From NCBI GenBank assembly GCA_028098005.1, contig JAOHFM010000001.1, positions 40,396-104,395 of the forward strand: 64,000 nt of DNA. The letters are read 5' to 3'. Both the position numbers and the translations under genes were made by a program. A model generated the notes under the pieces. That model was not told the DNA's origin. It did no database searches and saw only the letters and a list, made by a program, of their open reading frames with translations. Shown here piece after piece: positions 48,375 through 58,047 of this stretch. Each line of letters begins with the position of its first letter. Position 1 is the first letter of the stretch. The stretch is from Psychrosphaera sp. GTDB taxonomy: Bacteria > Pseudomonadota > Gammaproteobacteria > Enterobacterales > Alteromonadaceae.

Positions 48375-49832
48375 TCATTTCTTTCTGTAAACTTTTACGT
48401 CTGTGTAACCATGTTCGTGAAGTAGTAACGCTTGCAGACGGCTCATTACACCCCTATCGCAATACAAGTAATAAGATTTTGACTGGTCCAAATCACCAAA
48501 TTTAGTAGCTAGTTTAAAGAAAGGCAGCTCAATCACTTCAATATCACCCATATCTAGTGGTGCATTGTCGGTCTCTTCTGGGCTACGTATATCTAGTACA
48601 ATAGAGCCACTTGATAAGTCAGTTACCTGCTCAACTTCTTTTACTTCTTCGTGGGTTTCATTTTCTATCTCGCGCACGTCCATCATATCCGCGTGATATA
48701 CCGCATCGTCTAAGATACTAAAGTCGAAGTTTGCTTCTGCCTCTTCAATCTCACTCAACACTGCTCGTGTTGTTGGCTTTTTAGAAATAACTCCACAATA
48801 TTCAGGCATTGCAGCTGCTAAATCATGACTGCCTATTTTTCTAGCCGTATCAATAATTTCTGATTTATCTATGTGAATAAGCGGTCGCAAAATTAGGGTT
48901 TCGGTAACACGGTCAATCACATTTAGGTTCGTTAACGTTTGTGAAGAAACTTGCCCTAAGCTTTCGCCCGTAACTAACGCCTTAATATTTAATTTGTCAG
49001 CCACCTTCGACGCCGCGCGCATCATCATTCGTTTAAGAACAACGCCCATTAATCCATTATCAATTTTGGTTAGTATTTCTGCCACGACAGGCTCAAAGTT
49101 TACAGAAATAAACCTTGTTTTATGGGAGCTGCTATATGCGTTCCAAACTTGGTGACATGCTTGCTTTACGCCAATTTCATGTTCTTTTCCACCTAAGTTA
49201 AAGAAACAGAAATGGGTTCTCGCACCACGGCGGATTAGGTGATAAGCCGCAACACCAGAATCGAAACCACCTGACATTAATGCCAATACGTCTTCTTGGC
49301 TTGGCAGAGGCATACCGCCTAAACCTTTATGGTTTGCTTTGATGACATGGAATACATCATCACGTAATTCTGCTTTAATTGTTAATTCTGGCTTTTTCAG
49401 TTGTACACGTGAAGACTCTACAGCTTGGTTTAAGCCGCCGCCAACGTAACGCTCAAGTTCTGAAGAAGTGAAGTCGTGTTTACCGGTACGCTTTATTCGA
49501 ACACAAAAAGACTTACCCGCAATTTCATCTTGCCAATGTCTTGATACGTCTTTATAAGCTTGATCAAAGTCGACAAATGGGTATTCAACAACTTCGTTAA
49601 ATTGATCAACACCCGGAATTCTAACGATTAAGTCTAATAATTGTTCGCGTTCTTCTGGCGTCGCGAGAGGCGCGTCTACCAAAATATCTGTCCAGCGAGA
49701 AATAATATGCGCTTTTGGGTGAACCTTTTTTAAAATAATGCGTAAATTAGATTCAAGTAGTTTATAAAACCGTTTTCGAACCGAGCGGCTTTTTATATTT
49801 ATTTCAGGATGGTACTTAACAATTAACTTCAT
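48375..49832 (-). CDS. thiI: tRNA 4-thiouridine synthase with rhodanese domain
   Basis: 485 aa. Makes 4-thiouridine 8 in tRNA, and provides sulfur for thiamine thiazole. A ferredoxin-like NFLD plus THUMP domain (about 1-170) precedes the PP-loop ATPase (LMSGGFDSGVAAYH, about 183-195). Cys346 in EYCGVIS corresponds to the E. coli disulfide Cys344; the C-terminal rhodanese domain carries the persulfide Cys458 in YCDRGVMS (Cys456 in E. coli). Both active cysteines are present. It lies 99 nt downstream of pomB, and has its own promoter-like sequence. Confidence 0.97.
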   Translation of the reverse strand: MKLIVKYHPEINIKSRSVRKRFYKLLESNLRIILKKVHPKAHIISRWTDILVDAPLATPEEREQLLDLIVRIPGVDQFNEVVEYPFVDFDQAYKDVSRHWQDEIAGKSFCVRIKRTGKHDFTSSELERYVGGGLNQAVESSRVQLKKPELTIKAELRDDVFHVIKANHKGLGGMPLPSQEDVLALMSGGFDSGVAAYHLIRRGARTHFCFFNLGGKEHEIGVKQACHQVWNAYSSSHKTRFISVNFEPVVAEILTKIDNGLMGVVLKRMMMRAASKVADKLNIKALVTGESLGQVSSQTLTNLNVIDRVTETLILRPLIHIDKSEIIDTARKIGSHDLAAAMPEYCGVISKKPTTRAVLSEIEEAEANFDFSILDDAVYHADMMDVREIENETHEEVKEVEQVTDLSSGSIVLDIRSPEETDNAPLDMGDIEVIELPFFKLATKFGDLDQSKSYYLYCDRGVMSRLQALLLHEHGYTDVKVYRKK

Positions 49833-49876
49833 AATATCTCATTTTTAGGTCAGTTCTCGCGGTTCAGCGCGCGCGT

Positions 49877-49904
49877 ATTATACACACACGCCCGACCATC
49901 GAAA
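49877..49904 (-). promoter_or_regulatory. Possible sigma-70 promoter of thiI
   Basis: A perfect TATAAT on the minus strand with a GC-rich discriminator (ACGCGCGCGC) after it and a weak -35, TTTCGA, at 16 nt. Leader of about 40 nt. Confidence 0.45.
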
Positions 49905-49931
49905 AGCAACAATCAAATATCAGTTGTTAGT

Positions 49932-50861
49932 CTATTGTTCTGTAATGTTAATTTGCTCAGATTCTTTAGCTTTACCTTGCATTATAGAAACTTCAACTCG
50001 TCGGTTTGCTCTTCTATTTGCGGCACTGGTATTGGGTAACAAAGGTCGTGTATCAGCGTGACCAACAACAATGACTCGGTTTTTATCAAAGGTAGGTACT
50101 TTTACCATTTCCGTGGCTACTGCCACTGCTCGTTGTGAAGATAAATCCCAGTTATTAAAAAACAGTTCATTTGTCACGTTAATGTCGTCTGTATGCCCAG
50201 AAACGGTGATCTCTCCTGGAACGTCATTTAATACACGAGCTACTTTCTGGATAATTGGTTTAAATTGATCCTGTAGGTAAGCTGACCCAGATGGAAATGA
50301 ACCGTTTTCACGAATACGTATAATAATCTGTTGTCCTAATGACTCCAGCTCAATAGCGCCATCAATAATCTCTTGTTGCATCTGCTGAGCGATTTTCTTC
50401 AATAGTTCGTTAACTTCTTCTTGCTCCGCTGCAGCTTCTGCCGATGATTCTGACTCTGCTTCGGCCGTTGCGGAACTCATGCCACCACGCATTTCTGCGG
50501 TTTGCTCTTGGCGACCACCGGCTGACTCGTCCTCACCCTCTTCAAATTCTAAAACCTGCTGAGTAATTTCGATTGTTTGTTGTTGGATAATTTCTATAGG
50601 CGTTGGTTCTGGTCGACCAGGACGAAACTCCTGAGCAATTACAGAGGTACCTTTCGGAATATCTTTTACTTCTATCTTGTTTTGTACACCAAAGGCAAAC
50701 TTCATTGAGCCAGCAATTTGCTTAAATTTCAAAACGTCCATTTCGGCAAAAGACAATAGCAATACAAAAAAGCACATCAACAACGACATTAAGTCTGCAA
50801 ATGTACCCATCCAACCGGGTAGACCCTCGGGTGGACATTTTGGGCATTCTTCTTCAGACAT
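49932..50861 (-). CDS. pomB: Flagellar motor stator protein PomB (Na+-type MotB)
   Basis: 309 aa. Single membrane segment with the ion-binding Asp23 in GTFADLMSLLMCFF, preceded by the Cys-Pro-rich N-terminus (CPKCPPEGLPGW) typical of sodium PomB proteins, then a disordered Glu/Ala-rich plug/linker (about 90-150) and a C-terminal OmpA-like peptidoglycan-binding domain with GHTDDINV. With PomA it forms the sodium-driven stator that pushes the flagellar rotor. Starts 3 nt after the pomA stop. Confidence 0.95.
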   Translation of the reverse strand: MSEEECPKCPPEGLPGWMGTFADLMSLLMCFFVLLLSFAEMDVLKFKQIAGSMKFAFGVQNKIEVKDIPKGTSVIAQEFRPGRPEPTPIEIIQQQTIEITQQVLEFEEGEDESAGGRQEQTAEMRGGMSSATAEAESESSAEAAAEQEEVNELLKKIAQQMQQEIIDGAIELESLGQQIIIRIRENGSFPSGSAYLQDQFKPIIQKVARVLNDVPGEITVSGHTDDINVTNELFFNNWDLSSQRAVAVATEMVKVPTFDKNRVIVVGHADTRPLLPNTSAANRRANRRVEVSIMQGKAKESEQINITEQ

Positions 50862-50864
50862 CTG

Positions 50865-51626
50865 CTATTCCTCAGTATTAACTTCACGTTTAGAAGCAGC
50901 AAGATAGTTACGCAGAACACCTTCAATAACTTTCGGGTTTTGACCGTCTTGTATGCCAAGCACGCCATCCATTATCAGACTTTGATTTAACTTTTCTTCT
51001 TCTACACGAAGCCCTAGCTTGAAGCTCATTGGCAAAGCAATAACGTTAGCTAAAAACGCACCGTATAACGTTGTTAAAAGCGCAACCGCCATTGCTGGCC
51101 CAATGGACTTAGGGTCATCCATGTTTGATAGCATAGCAACAAGACCAACTAACGTACCTATCATTCCCATTGCAGGCGCAATGTCACCTAATGTTTTAAA
51201 CATTCCGGCACCCAATTCATGGCGTTCAGTGGTAAGAGAAATGTCTTTAGATAAAGTAGCACGAACCACTTCACCATCATGGCCATCAACCAACAAGTCA
51301 ACGCCTTTTTGTAAAAATGGATTGCTAATTTCAGCTTCTTCTAATGCAAGAAAACCACCTTTACGAGCAGAATCAGCTAGCTCAACAATCTTTTCTATTA
51401 ATTCTTCGGGGGTTTCAATTTTAAAGGAAAACGCTTTACCGGCTATTTTTCCAACTGCTATAAATTGAGGAAGGGTGTAGTTAGACATTAATACAAATGT
51501 TGAACCACCAAATACTATAGCGATTGAAGGAACATCAATAAACATTCCTAAACCACCACCTAATATCATGGCTAAAACAATAAAGCCGATGGCTCCAATC
51601 ATGCCAACTATACTTGCTAAATCCAC
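50865..51626 (-). CDS. pomA: Flagellar motor stator protein PomA (Na+-type MotA)
   Basis: 253 aa, four membrane segments: two near the N-terminus (about 5-55) and two around 150-200 (GDIAPAMGMIGTLVGLVAM, AVALLTTLYGAFLANV). A long cytoplasmic loop between carries the charged rotor contact (RKGGFLALEE). The sequence is close to Vibrio PomA as I recall it (INLDGH, MSNMDDPKSIGPAMAVAL-type stretches), supporting sodium coupling. A sigma-28-like promoter lies 39 nt upstream of the ATG. Confidence 0.95.
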   Translation of the reverse strand: MDLASIVGMIGAIGFIVLAMILGGGLGMFIDVPSIAIVFGGSTFVLMSNYTLPQFIAVGKIAGKAFSFKIETPEELIEKIVELADSARKGGFLALEEAEISNPFLQKGVDLLVDGHDGEVVRATLSKDISLTTERHELGAGMFKTLGDIAPAMGMIGTLVGLVAMLSNMDDPKSIGPAMAVALLTTLYGAFLANVIALPMSFKLGLRVEEEKLNQSLIMDGVLGIQDGQNPKVIEGVLRNYLAASKREVNTEE

Positions 51627-51664
51627 AATTTACTCCTGAAGGTGATTTCTGTTACTAAGTTTAA

Positions 51665-51691
51665 TTATCGACAGCAAAACTAGCAACTTAA
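51665..51691 (-). promoter_or_regulatory. Sigma-28 (FliA) type promoter of pomAB
   Basis: On the minus strand TTAAGTTG, 11 nt, GTCGATAA, compared with TAAAGTTT-N11-GCCGATAA: 6 of 8 and 7 of 8 matches at the exact spacing. The predicted leader is about 30 nt. Function is inferred from match and from the motility role of the genes. Confidence 0.65.
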
Positions 51692-51835
51692 ATATTATCG
51701 GTAACTTAATGACTTAACCGAACAAAGTTTAATCAATTTATACTTATTCTAGCTCAATATAATTGAATAACCATGCCATTTGCGATACCTTTACCGGCTA
51801 ATTTTGGCAGCTTTTAACCAAGTGAAAATCAACCT

Positions 51836-52081
51836 ATGGCAACTCCTAAAAATATTACGTTTGAAACCGCAATAAGTGAATTAGAAACTATAGTTAATCA
51901 ACTTGAGTCTGGAGACTTAGAACTCGAGAAGTCGCTGGCATTATTTGAGCGCGGTATTGAACTAACTCGACTAAGCCAAGGGCGTTTACAAGAAGCTGAG
52001 CAAAAAGTACAAATCTTAATGGAAAAGCAAGGCAATTTAGAGCTTCAACCCTTTTCTGAAAACGTTGGACAAGGCGAGTAA
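51836..52081 (+). CDS. xseB: Exodeoxyribonuclease VII small subunit
   Basis: 81 aa, helical. Small subunit of the nuclease that degrades single-stranded DNA; several copies bind one XseA. FETAISELETIVNQLESGDLELEKSLALFERG is the family's conserved heptad region. First gene of xseB-ispA-dxs. The stop is five nucleotides from the ispA ATG. No xseA in the window. Confidence 0.95.
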   Translation: MATPKNITFETAISELETIVNQLESGDLELEKSLALFERGIELTRLSQGRLQEAEQKVQILMEKQGNLELQPFSENVGQGE

Positions 52082-52086
52082 ACCGA

Positions 52087-52971
52087 ATGACTATTTTGTC
52101 TGCCATCAAGGAAGTGCAACAACGCACAGTAACGCACCTTGATGCCTACTTAAACAATGCAAATATTGAAGACTCGCAATTAAAAGATGCGATGCAATAT
52201 TCGTTACTTCTTGGTGGTAAAAGAGTTCGCCCTTTTTTGGTTTACACAACAGGAACGATACTCGGTGCAACTTTAGAAGATCTTGATGCTCCCGCCTCAG
52301 CAATAGAAGCTATTCATACGTACAGTCTGATCCATGATGATTTACCTGCTATGGACAACGATGATTTAAGGCGTGGGCAACCAACTTGCCACAACAAATT
52401 TGATTATGCGACAGCGATTTTAGCCGGAGATGCATTACAGTCTTTTGCATTTGATTTAGTGACCTCTCATGATTACCAAGACGTTTCTGCTGAGAATCAG
52501 CTAAAATTGGTTAACATAATCGCTAAATCAGCAACAAAAATGTGTGCAGGCCAAAGCATTGACTTATTAAACACAGACAAACAACCAATGACCTTAGCGA
52601 GTTTAGAGGCTATGCACAATTTAAAAACAGGTGCACTAATCAAAGCATCTGTTTTAGCGGGGGCAATTACAGCCAATGCAAATAAGGCTCAAATTAATGC
52701 GCTAACTAAATACGCAGAAGCAATTGGGTTGGCCTTTCAGGTCTGGGATGACGTATTGGATATTACTTCCGATACAGAAACACTCGGCAAGCCTCAAGGC
52801 TCCGATGAAAAAGCAAACAAATCTACTTACCCAGCATTACTGGGTTTAGATAAAGCAAAATTAAAAGCACAGCAATTGGTAAACGAAGCAAATCTTGCGT
52901 TAGAACTCATCGACGGGGATACATCTTCATTAAGCCAATTGGCGCAATATATTATAGAAAGAGACCATTAG
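52087..52971 (+). CDS. ispA: Farnesyl diphosphate synthase
   Basis: 294 aa trans-prenyltransferase building FPP from IPP and DMAPP. First aspartate-rich motif [10 protein letters not shown] and second DDVLD are intact; GKRVRP and the KTGALI segment are as in the family. It uses the products of the MEP pathway begun by dxs directly downstream (8 nt), and feeds uppS, also in this window. Confidence 0.96.
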   Translation: MTILSAIKEVQQRTVTHLDAYLNNANIEDSQLKDAMQYSLLLGGKRVRPFLVYTTGTILGATLEDLDAPASAIEAIHTYSLIHDDLPAMDNDDLRRGQPTCHNKFDYATAILAGDALQSFAFDLVTSHDYQDVSAENQLKLVNIIAKSATKMCAGQSIDLLNTDKQPMTLASLEAMHNLKTGALIKASVLAGAITANANKAQINALTKYAEAIGLAFQVWDDVLDITSDTETLGKPQGSDEKANKSTYPALLGLDKAKLKAQQLVNEANLALELIDGDTSSLSQLAQYIIERDH

Positions 52972-52978
52972 TAATTTT

Positions 52979-54883
52979 ATGACTGTTAATATGGCGGATT
53001 ATCCGAACTTACAAAAGGCATTATTGCCTACCGAACTGCGTCAATTGCCACAGGAACAGCTTCATTCTGTTTGTGATGAGTTACGTGCGTATCTTTTAAA
53101 TAGTGTTAGTAAAAGCTCAGGACACTTTGCGTCTGGCTTAGGTACTGTGGAGCTTACTGTCGCCCTTCACTATGTTTATAACACACCATACGACCGTGTA
53201 ATCTGGGATGTTGGCCATCAGGCTTACCCTCATAAAATTATCACTGGCCGAGCTGACAAAATTCATACAATTCGTCAAAAAGACGGTTTACATCCCTTTC
53301 CTTGGCGCGAAGAAAGTGAGTACGACACATTAAGTGTTGGCCATTCCTCAACATCAATAAGCGCAGCGTTGGGTATGGCTATTGCAGCCGAAGCTCAGCA
53401 CGATGCGAATCCAAATGAAGAAATAAGAAAGGTATGTGCTGTTATTGGCGATGGCGCAATGACGGCAGGAATGGCTTTTGAGGCAATGAATCATGCCGGT
53501 GATATTAAGCCCGATATGCTTGTTGTGCTCAATGACAACGATATGTCTATTTCTGAAAATGTGGGCGCGTTAAACACTCACATGGCTAAGCTTTTATCAG
53601 GAAACCTTTACACTACATTTAGAGAAAGTGGTAAGAAGTTATTAAGTGGCATACCACCAATAAAAGAACTAGCAAGCCGAGCTGAAGAACACCTTAAAGG
53701 TATGGTTGTGCCAAGCACAATATTTGAAGAGCTAGGGTTTAACTATATTGGCCCTATTGACGGCCATGATGTTGATGCACTTGTTGATACGCTGAGAAAT
53801 ATGCGAGATCTTAAAGGTCCTCAATTTCTTCATATAGTGACTAAAAAAGGTAAAGGCTACGATCCAGCTGAGCTAGATCCAATAAAATACCACGCAGTAC
53901 CAAAGTTTGATCCGACCTTAGATTCATTACCAAAGTCGGCTCCTTCGGGCCCAACTTACTCAAAAGTGTTTGGTGAGTGGCTTTGTGATATGGCAGCTGC
54001 CGATCCAAAACTAATGGCCATTACACCAGCTATGCGTGAAGGCTCAGGTATGGTGGAGTTTGCTAAGCAATTTCCAAAACAATACTTCGATGTTGCTATT
54101 GCAGAGCAGCATGCTGTTACATTAGCCGCCGGTATGGCATGTGAAGGTTATAACGCCATTGTTGCCATCTATTCTAGCTTTTTACAACGCGCCTACGACC
54201 AGCTAATCCATGATGTTGCTATTATGAATTTACCAGTATTATTCGCCGTTGATAGAGCGGGTATTGTTGGCGCCGACGGACCAACACATCAGGGCTCATT
54301 TGACCTTAGTTTTTTACGATGTATTCCAAACTTAGTAATAATGACGCCAAGCGATGAAAATGAATGTCGCCAGATGTTATTTACTGGCCATAAGCTAGAC
54401 AAGCCTGCAGTTGTCCGCTATCCAAGAGGCACAGGCATGGGCGTTGATATTGAAGCAACCATGACAGCACTAGAAATAGGCAAAGGTCGTATCATCTCGA
54501 CGGAAAGCGCATCTGAGTGCAATGAAACAAGCATCGCAATTCTAAACTTTGGCACCTTTTTAGGCTCGGCCATTGATGCTGCTAAAGAATTAGATGCCTC
54601 AGTTATTGATATGCGATTTGTTAAACCGCTAGACGTAACCTTAATTGACGAACTAGCTGCTAGTCATGATGTGTTAATTACTTTAGAAGATAATGCGATA
54701 GCAGGTGGCGCAGGCTCTTACGTGAATGAGTATTTGAATATGCGAGGACACGACAACCGAGTATTAAACCTTGGTCTGCCTGATAACTTTATCAAACATG
54801 GTACTCAACAAGAAATTTACCAAGAGCTAGAACTCGATGGTAAAGGTGTTGAAAATCAAATTAGGCGTTTTATGGTCAGTTAA
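52979..54883 (+). CDS. dxs: 1-deoxy-D-xylulose-5-phosphate synthase
   Basis: 634 aa TPP-dependent transketolase-like enzyme, joining pyruvate and glyceraldehyde-3-phosphate; first and flux-controlling step of the MEP pathway, and also of thiamine and pyridoxal synthesis. [14 protein letters not shown], the TPP-binding GDGAMTAGM and the central [13 protein letters not shown] with the catalytic Glu are visible. Start [11 protein letters not shown] lines up with the E. coli start. thiI, which also needs DXP-derived thiazole, lies nearby on the other strand. Confidence 0.97.
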   Translation: MTVNMADYPNLQKALLPTELRQLPQEQLHSVCDELRAYLLNSVSKSSGHFASGLGTVELTVALHYVYNTPYDRVIWDVGHQAYPHKIITGRADKIHTIRQKDGLHPFPWREESEYDTLSVGHSSTSISAALGMAIAAEAQHDANPNEEIRKVCAVIGDGAMTAGMAFEAMNHAGDIKPDMLVVLNDNDMSISENVGALNTHMAKLLSGNLYTTFRESGKKLLSGIPPIKELASRAEEHLKGMVVPSTIFEELGFNYIGPIDGHDVDALVDTLRNMRDLKGPQFLHIVTKKGKGYDPAELDPIKYHAVPKFDPTLDSLPKSAPSGPTYSKVFGEWLCDMAAADPKLMAITPAMREGSGMVEFAKQFPKQYFDVAIAEQHAVTLAAGMACEGYNAIVAIYSSFLQRAYDQLIHDVAIMNLPVLFAVDRAGIVGADGPTHQGSFDLSFLRCIPNLVIMTPSDENECRQMLFTGHKLDKPAVVRYPRGTGMGVDIEATMTALEIGKGRIISTESASECNETSIAILNFGTFLGSAIDAAKELDASVIDMRFVKPLDVTLIDELAASHDVLITLEDNAIAGGAGSYVNEYLNMRGHDNRVLNLGLPDNFIKHGTQQEIYQELELDGKGVENQIRRFMVS

Positions 54884-54928
54884 CTCTGACTAGACGATGT
54901 TTAAGAAACATTGCCGATATTTCAAATT

Positions 54929-54955
54929 AAAAAGCCCGCTCAATGCGGGCTTTTG
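54929..54955. terminator. Bidirectional terminator between dxs and ycgN
   Basis: AAAGCCCGC-TCAAT-GCGGGCTTT, flanked by A and T runs, serving both converging genes. Confidence 0.8.
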
Positions 54956-54969
54956 TTTAGCCGAATGTA

Positions 54970-55476
54970 TTAATCTAAATCTTTTAACGGCCACACAACA
55001 ATATAATCTTCAAACTCTTCTTCTGTGATCATATCGTCAAAGATTATTTTACCTCTAACAGACATACCCGCTTTGTGCATCGCTGCCTTTTTTCCCTTAT
55101 TTAATAAAGGATGCCAGCTTGGCAAACCTCGACCTTCCTGCAAGCGTCGATAGCTACAGCTTGTAGGCATATAAAAAACTTGCTCAAGATTGTCCTGGGT
55201 TAACTCAATACAACTTGGAACCAGTTTTGTTCGTTGTTTGTAAACTGTGCATTCACATTTCTTATCATTAAGGTATCGACAAGCAACAGAAGTAAAGTGC
55301 AACTCTTCTTGCTCGTTCATGTGAGTGGTATCAATGGCCTCTTCTTGGTCATCGTCATCTATTAACTTGTGTAAGCAGCATTTAGCACATCCATCACAAA
55401 TAGACTCCCACTCAGCCCGAGACATTTCCTCTAGTGACTTTTCCTGCCAAAATGGCATTGAATTTGTTGTTGTCAT
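54970..55476 (-). CDS. YcgN family cysteine-cluster protein
   Basis: 168 aa. CDGCAKCCLHKL near residue 28, CRYLNDKKCECTVY near 85 and a later Cys make the conserved Cys cluster of the UPF0260/YcgN family, which may bind a metal or FeS centre; the function is not known. The motif MPFWQEKSLEEMSRAEWE matches E. coli YcgN. I use ATG 55476, one nucleotide after the mltB stop, rather than the longer start at 55497, which would overlap mltB. Confidence 0.9.
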   Translation of the reverse strand: MTTTNSMPFWQEKSLEEMSRAEWESICDGCAKCCLHKLIDDDDQEEAIDTTHMNEQEELHFTSVACRYLNDKKCECTVYKQRTKLVPSCIELTQDNLEQVFYMPTSCSYRRLQEGRGLPSWHPLLNKGKKAAMHKAGMSVRGKIIFDDMITEEEFEDYIVVWPLKDLD

Positions 55477-55477
55477 A

Positions 55478-56497
55478 TTAAAGTTTTGGATACCCAATTC
55501 TATCTGCTAGATAACCCACTGATGTAACAAAGTAATATGAACGGTTCCAGTGCATTAGCGACTTGTAGTTGTCATATGCCAAGTACATTCTACCTTTAGC
55601 ATCATCAGGCATAATTAACGCAGCAGTAATATCTACGTCTGGCAAAGGTTTGCCATCCATTCTCGTAACACCGAGCGCGCGCCACTCTTTTAAGCTTCGT
55701 TCATTGTCTTTAAAGTTATTCAACCAACCGCGACGACCTTTACTGTTTTTGGCCATAATATTCTGTTTGTCAAAACCTTCTGGCAACATAACTTGTCGAC
55801 CCCAAGTTTTGTTGTTGTCCCAACCCTCTTGTTTCAAGTAGTTAGCGATTGATGCAAAAACGTCTGTTTTATTTGTCCAAATATCTTTCTTACCGTCTTT
55901 GTCACCATCGGCAGCATAAGCAAGAAATGAGGTTGGAATGAACTGACATTGACCCATAGCGCCTGCCCATGACCCTACGAACTTCTCTTTACTGATATGG
56001 CCTTCATCTAAAATTTGAAGCGACGCCCACAATTGCTTTTTGAAAAACGCTTCTCTTCTTCCATCATAGCTAAGCGTTGTAATTGAATCTATAATTGGCA
56101 TTTTTCCTTGGATACGACCAAAGTTTGTTTCTAAAGCCCATAAAGAGACAATAAAACGAGCCTGAACACCATATTCTGCTGCTATTTTTTCAAGTAATTC
56201 ACGATTTTCTACATACGCGTCTCGAGCTCTTTTAACTTTCCATTCTGGCACGCGTTTAGGCAAGTAAGTATCTAACGTTTCAACAAACTCAGGCTGGTTT
56301 TTATCGGCCTTTACGACTCTTTTTAAGTATTTAAGGTTTGATAAGTGAGTCTCAACAAACTCAGGCTCAAAGCCTTTTTCAATAGCTTCTTTTTTTAAGC
56401 CTTCTACATACTGCTCAAATGATGGTTTGTCTGCCGCAAAAGACGTAAAAATAGGCGACGACAAAATAAGCCCTGCAATAATCGTTTTTAACTTCAT
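55478..56497 (-). CDS. mltB: Lytic murein transglycosylase, MltB family
   Basis: 339 aa. Cleaves the MurNAc-GlcNAc bond of peptidoglycan with 1,6-anhydro product. The catalytic Glu lies in SLWALETNFGRI; AGAMGQCQFIPTSF and the DGDKDGKKDIW (EF-hand-like) loop are typical of Slt35/MltB. The signal peptide ends SFA-AD, with no lipobox Cys, so this is a soluble periplasmic form. Start ATG 56497 has AGGAG at seven nucleotides; the frame opens six codons earlier. Lies between ycgL and ycgN. Confidence 0.93.
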   Translation of the reverse strand: MKLKTIIAGLILSSPIFTSFAADKPSFEQYVEGLKKEAIEKGFEPEFVETHLSNLKYLKRVVKADKNQPEFVETLDTYLPKRVPEWKVKRARDAYVENRELLEKIAAEYGVQARFIVSLWALETNFGRIQGKMPIIDSITTLSYDGRREAFFKKQLWASLQILDEGHISKEKFVGSWAGAMGQCQFIPTSFLAYAADGDKDGKKDIWTNKTDVFASIANYLKQEGWDNNKTWGRQVMLPEGFDKQNIMAKNSKGRRGWLNNFKDNERSLKEWRALGVTRMDGKPLPDVDITAALIMPDDAKGRMYLAYDNYKSLMHWNRSYYFVTSVGYLADRIGYPKL

Positions 56498-56507
56498 GTA
56501 ACTTCTC

Positions 56508-56798
56508 CTATACATCCTCTTGGGGATGTTTTTGGTTCTTTTTAAAAGTTTCTAATAAATTTTCTTCTGGTGGAGGAATTTGTAAATAATAACCTTTGTC
56601 TACCAACTCTTGTTTTACTTTAGAAAGGTCTGCCGTGGCAAGCTCTTTGCGACGGTCTAAATCTAACGTCATGACCAACTGCAATTTACCCACAAGTACC
56701 ATCAAAGGCTCAGGCACCTTAGAAAAGTCATTCGTTTTTTCAACGTAAAGGTAAGTTTCAGATTTTTTTGAGCTTTTATATATTGTACAAAGTTGCAT
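56508..56798 (-). CDS. YcgL domain protein
   Basis: 96 aa, cytoplasmic. LCTIYKSSKKSETYLYV and GYYLQIPPPEENLL are the signatures of the YcgL family (about 90 aa, alpha/beta fold). Function unknown. Two nucleotides after the rnd stop, 10 nt before mltB, so it belongs to the rnd-ycgL-mltB-ycgN unit. Confidence 0.92.
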   Translation of the reverse strand: MQLCTIYKSSKKSETYLYVEKTNDFSKVPEPLMVLVGKLQLVMTLDLDRRKELATADLSKVKQELVDKGYYLQIPPPEENLLETFKKNQKHPQEDV

Positions 56799-56800
56799 AA

Positions 56801-57979
56801 CTAACCTTTTTTAGCCAATGGATTAAATGACAATTTATCTAGTTCGTATTTATCATTCCAAACCTCGAGTACATCTTTTAATAAGGCATGACGCCAAGGT
56901 TGAGCGAAGTCAGGAAGTTCTTGCCCTGGCACTTTCCAAACCCATTTAATCCACTGGTTTAATTGTTTTTTAGTTGCTAACAACGGTAAAGGAACATTGT
57001 GCTTTTCACTTGCGTCCGCAGCTAACTGTTTAAGTAGTTTGAATGCCTGCTTATATTCTGGGAAGTCAGTCAGTCTAGGTATGACTGCTGGGCAGTCGTC
57101 AAGTTCAACTTGTTTACCCCTCTCAATACATTCTAAGAGCGCTTTGCCATGTATACGAATTTCACTCGCGTGAATGTCCGGAATGTTTTTAAGACTACCT
57201 AAATCGCTAGGTCTGCGCTGAGACAAAACAAAAAGAGTCGCGTCTTTCACAACAAAACCTAAAGCCAGGTTTTTCTTAATAGCCACTTCATATCGCCATT
57301 CTGTTAGCTCTTTTAATACCGCTAACTCACGTCGCTTTAGTTGCCAAGCATTACCAAAGTCTTGATATAACTCAGCAGCTACTTTATCTTTTCGCTTTTG
57401 TTCAACTTTTAACTCAGCTTCAATCAAGTTGTACTGATCTAACTTCCTTGAAACAAGTTCGTCATTAAACGCATGGTATAAAGGCAGTAGGTATTTGACA
57501 TCGTTTGCCGCATAATGCAATTGCGTTTTTTCTAACGGTCTCTTTAACCAGTTTGTTCGTGCTTCGCCTTTGTCTAGAACCGTACCTGTTGTTTTTTCAA
57601 CCGCGGCTCCAAAGCCCAAAACAGCACCATCATTTAAAAACTGGCCTGCAATTTGAGTATCAAAAAGTGGTTGTGGTAATCGACCGGAGTATACTTTGAA
57701 CACTTCTAAGTCTTCATGACAAGAGTGCAATACTTTCACAATATCCTTGTTGGTAAGTAGCTCCCAAAAAGGCTCCAAATCTAAGTCAACGAGTGGGTCT
57801 ATTAATACTAAATCTTTGCCGTCAAATGCTTGTATAAGGCCCAGTTGGGCATAAAATGTACGAGTTCGAACAAACTCAGTGTCTAAAGCTAAAACAGGTG
57901 CTTTGGCAGCTTGTTCACAGAACGCATTAAGCTCAGTTTGGGAATCAATATATTGATATTCGGATTGTGAGTCATTCAC
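56801..57979 (-). CDS. rnd: Ribonuclease D
   Basis: 392 aa 3'-5' exoribonuclease for tRNA 3' ends. The DEDD exonuclease domain starts with LALDTEFVRTRTFYAQLGLIQ (first Asp and Glu) and includes SCHEDLEVF; HRDC domains follow (from about residue 215). The frame opens at TTG 58003, inside the T-run of the preceding terminator, which is implausible. I take GTG 57979; GTG 57991 is an alternative. Lies downstream of fadD, as in E. coli. Confidence 0.93.
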   Translation of the reverse strand: MNDSQSEYQYIDSQTELNAFCEQAAKAPVLALDTEFVRTRTFYAQLGLIQAFDGKDLVLIDPLVDLDLEPFWELLTNKDIVKVLHSCHEDLEVFKVYSGRLPQPLFDTQIAGQFLNDGAVLGFGAAVEKTTGTVLDKGEARTNWLKRPLEKTQLHYAANDVKYLLPLYHAFNDELVSRKLDQYNLIEAELKVEQKRKDKVAAELYQDFGNAWQLKRRELAVLKELTEWRYEVAIKKNLALGFVVKDATLFVLSQRRPSDLGSLKNIPDIHASEIRIHGKALLECIERGKQVELDDCPAVIPRLTDFPEYKQAFKLLKQLAADASEKHNVPLPLLATKKQLNQWIKWVWKVPGQELPDFAQPWRHALLKDVLEVWNDKYELDKLSFNPLAKKG

Positions 57980-58001
57980 TATTTTATTCACTCTTAAAAA
58001 C

Positions 58002-58025
58002 AAAAAAAGCCGACCTTAGTCAGCT
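58002..58025 (-). terminator. Intrinsic terminator between fadD and rnd
   Basis: AGCTGAC-TAAG-GTCGGCT (one G-T pair) followed by seven T on the minus strand. Confidence 0.8.
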
Positions 58026-58047
58026 TTTAATTTAATCAAAGATAAGA

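Noticed and set aside
51019..51468. A 149-codon plus-strand open frame
   Set aside because: Antisense of pomA; membrane-protein codons give long mirror frames.
51695..51721. Second sigma-28-like element before pomA
   Set aside because: ACCGATAA is present on the minus strand, but the sequence 11 nt upstream (TCGGTTAA) does not match a -35 element; the site at 51665 is better on both.
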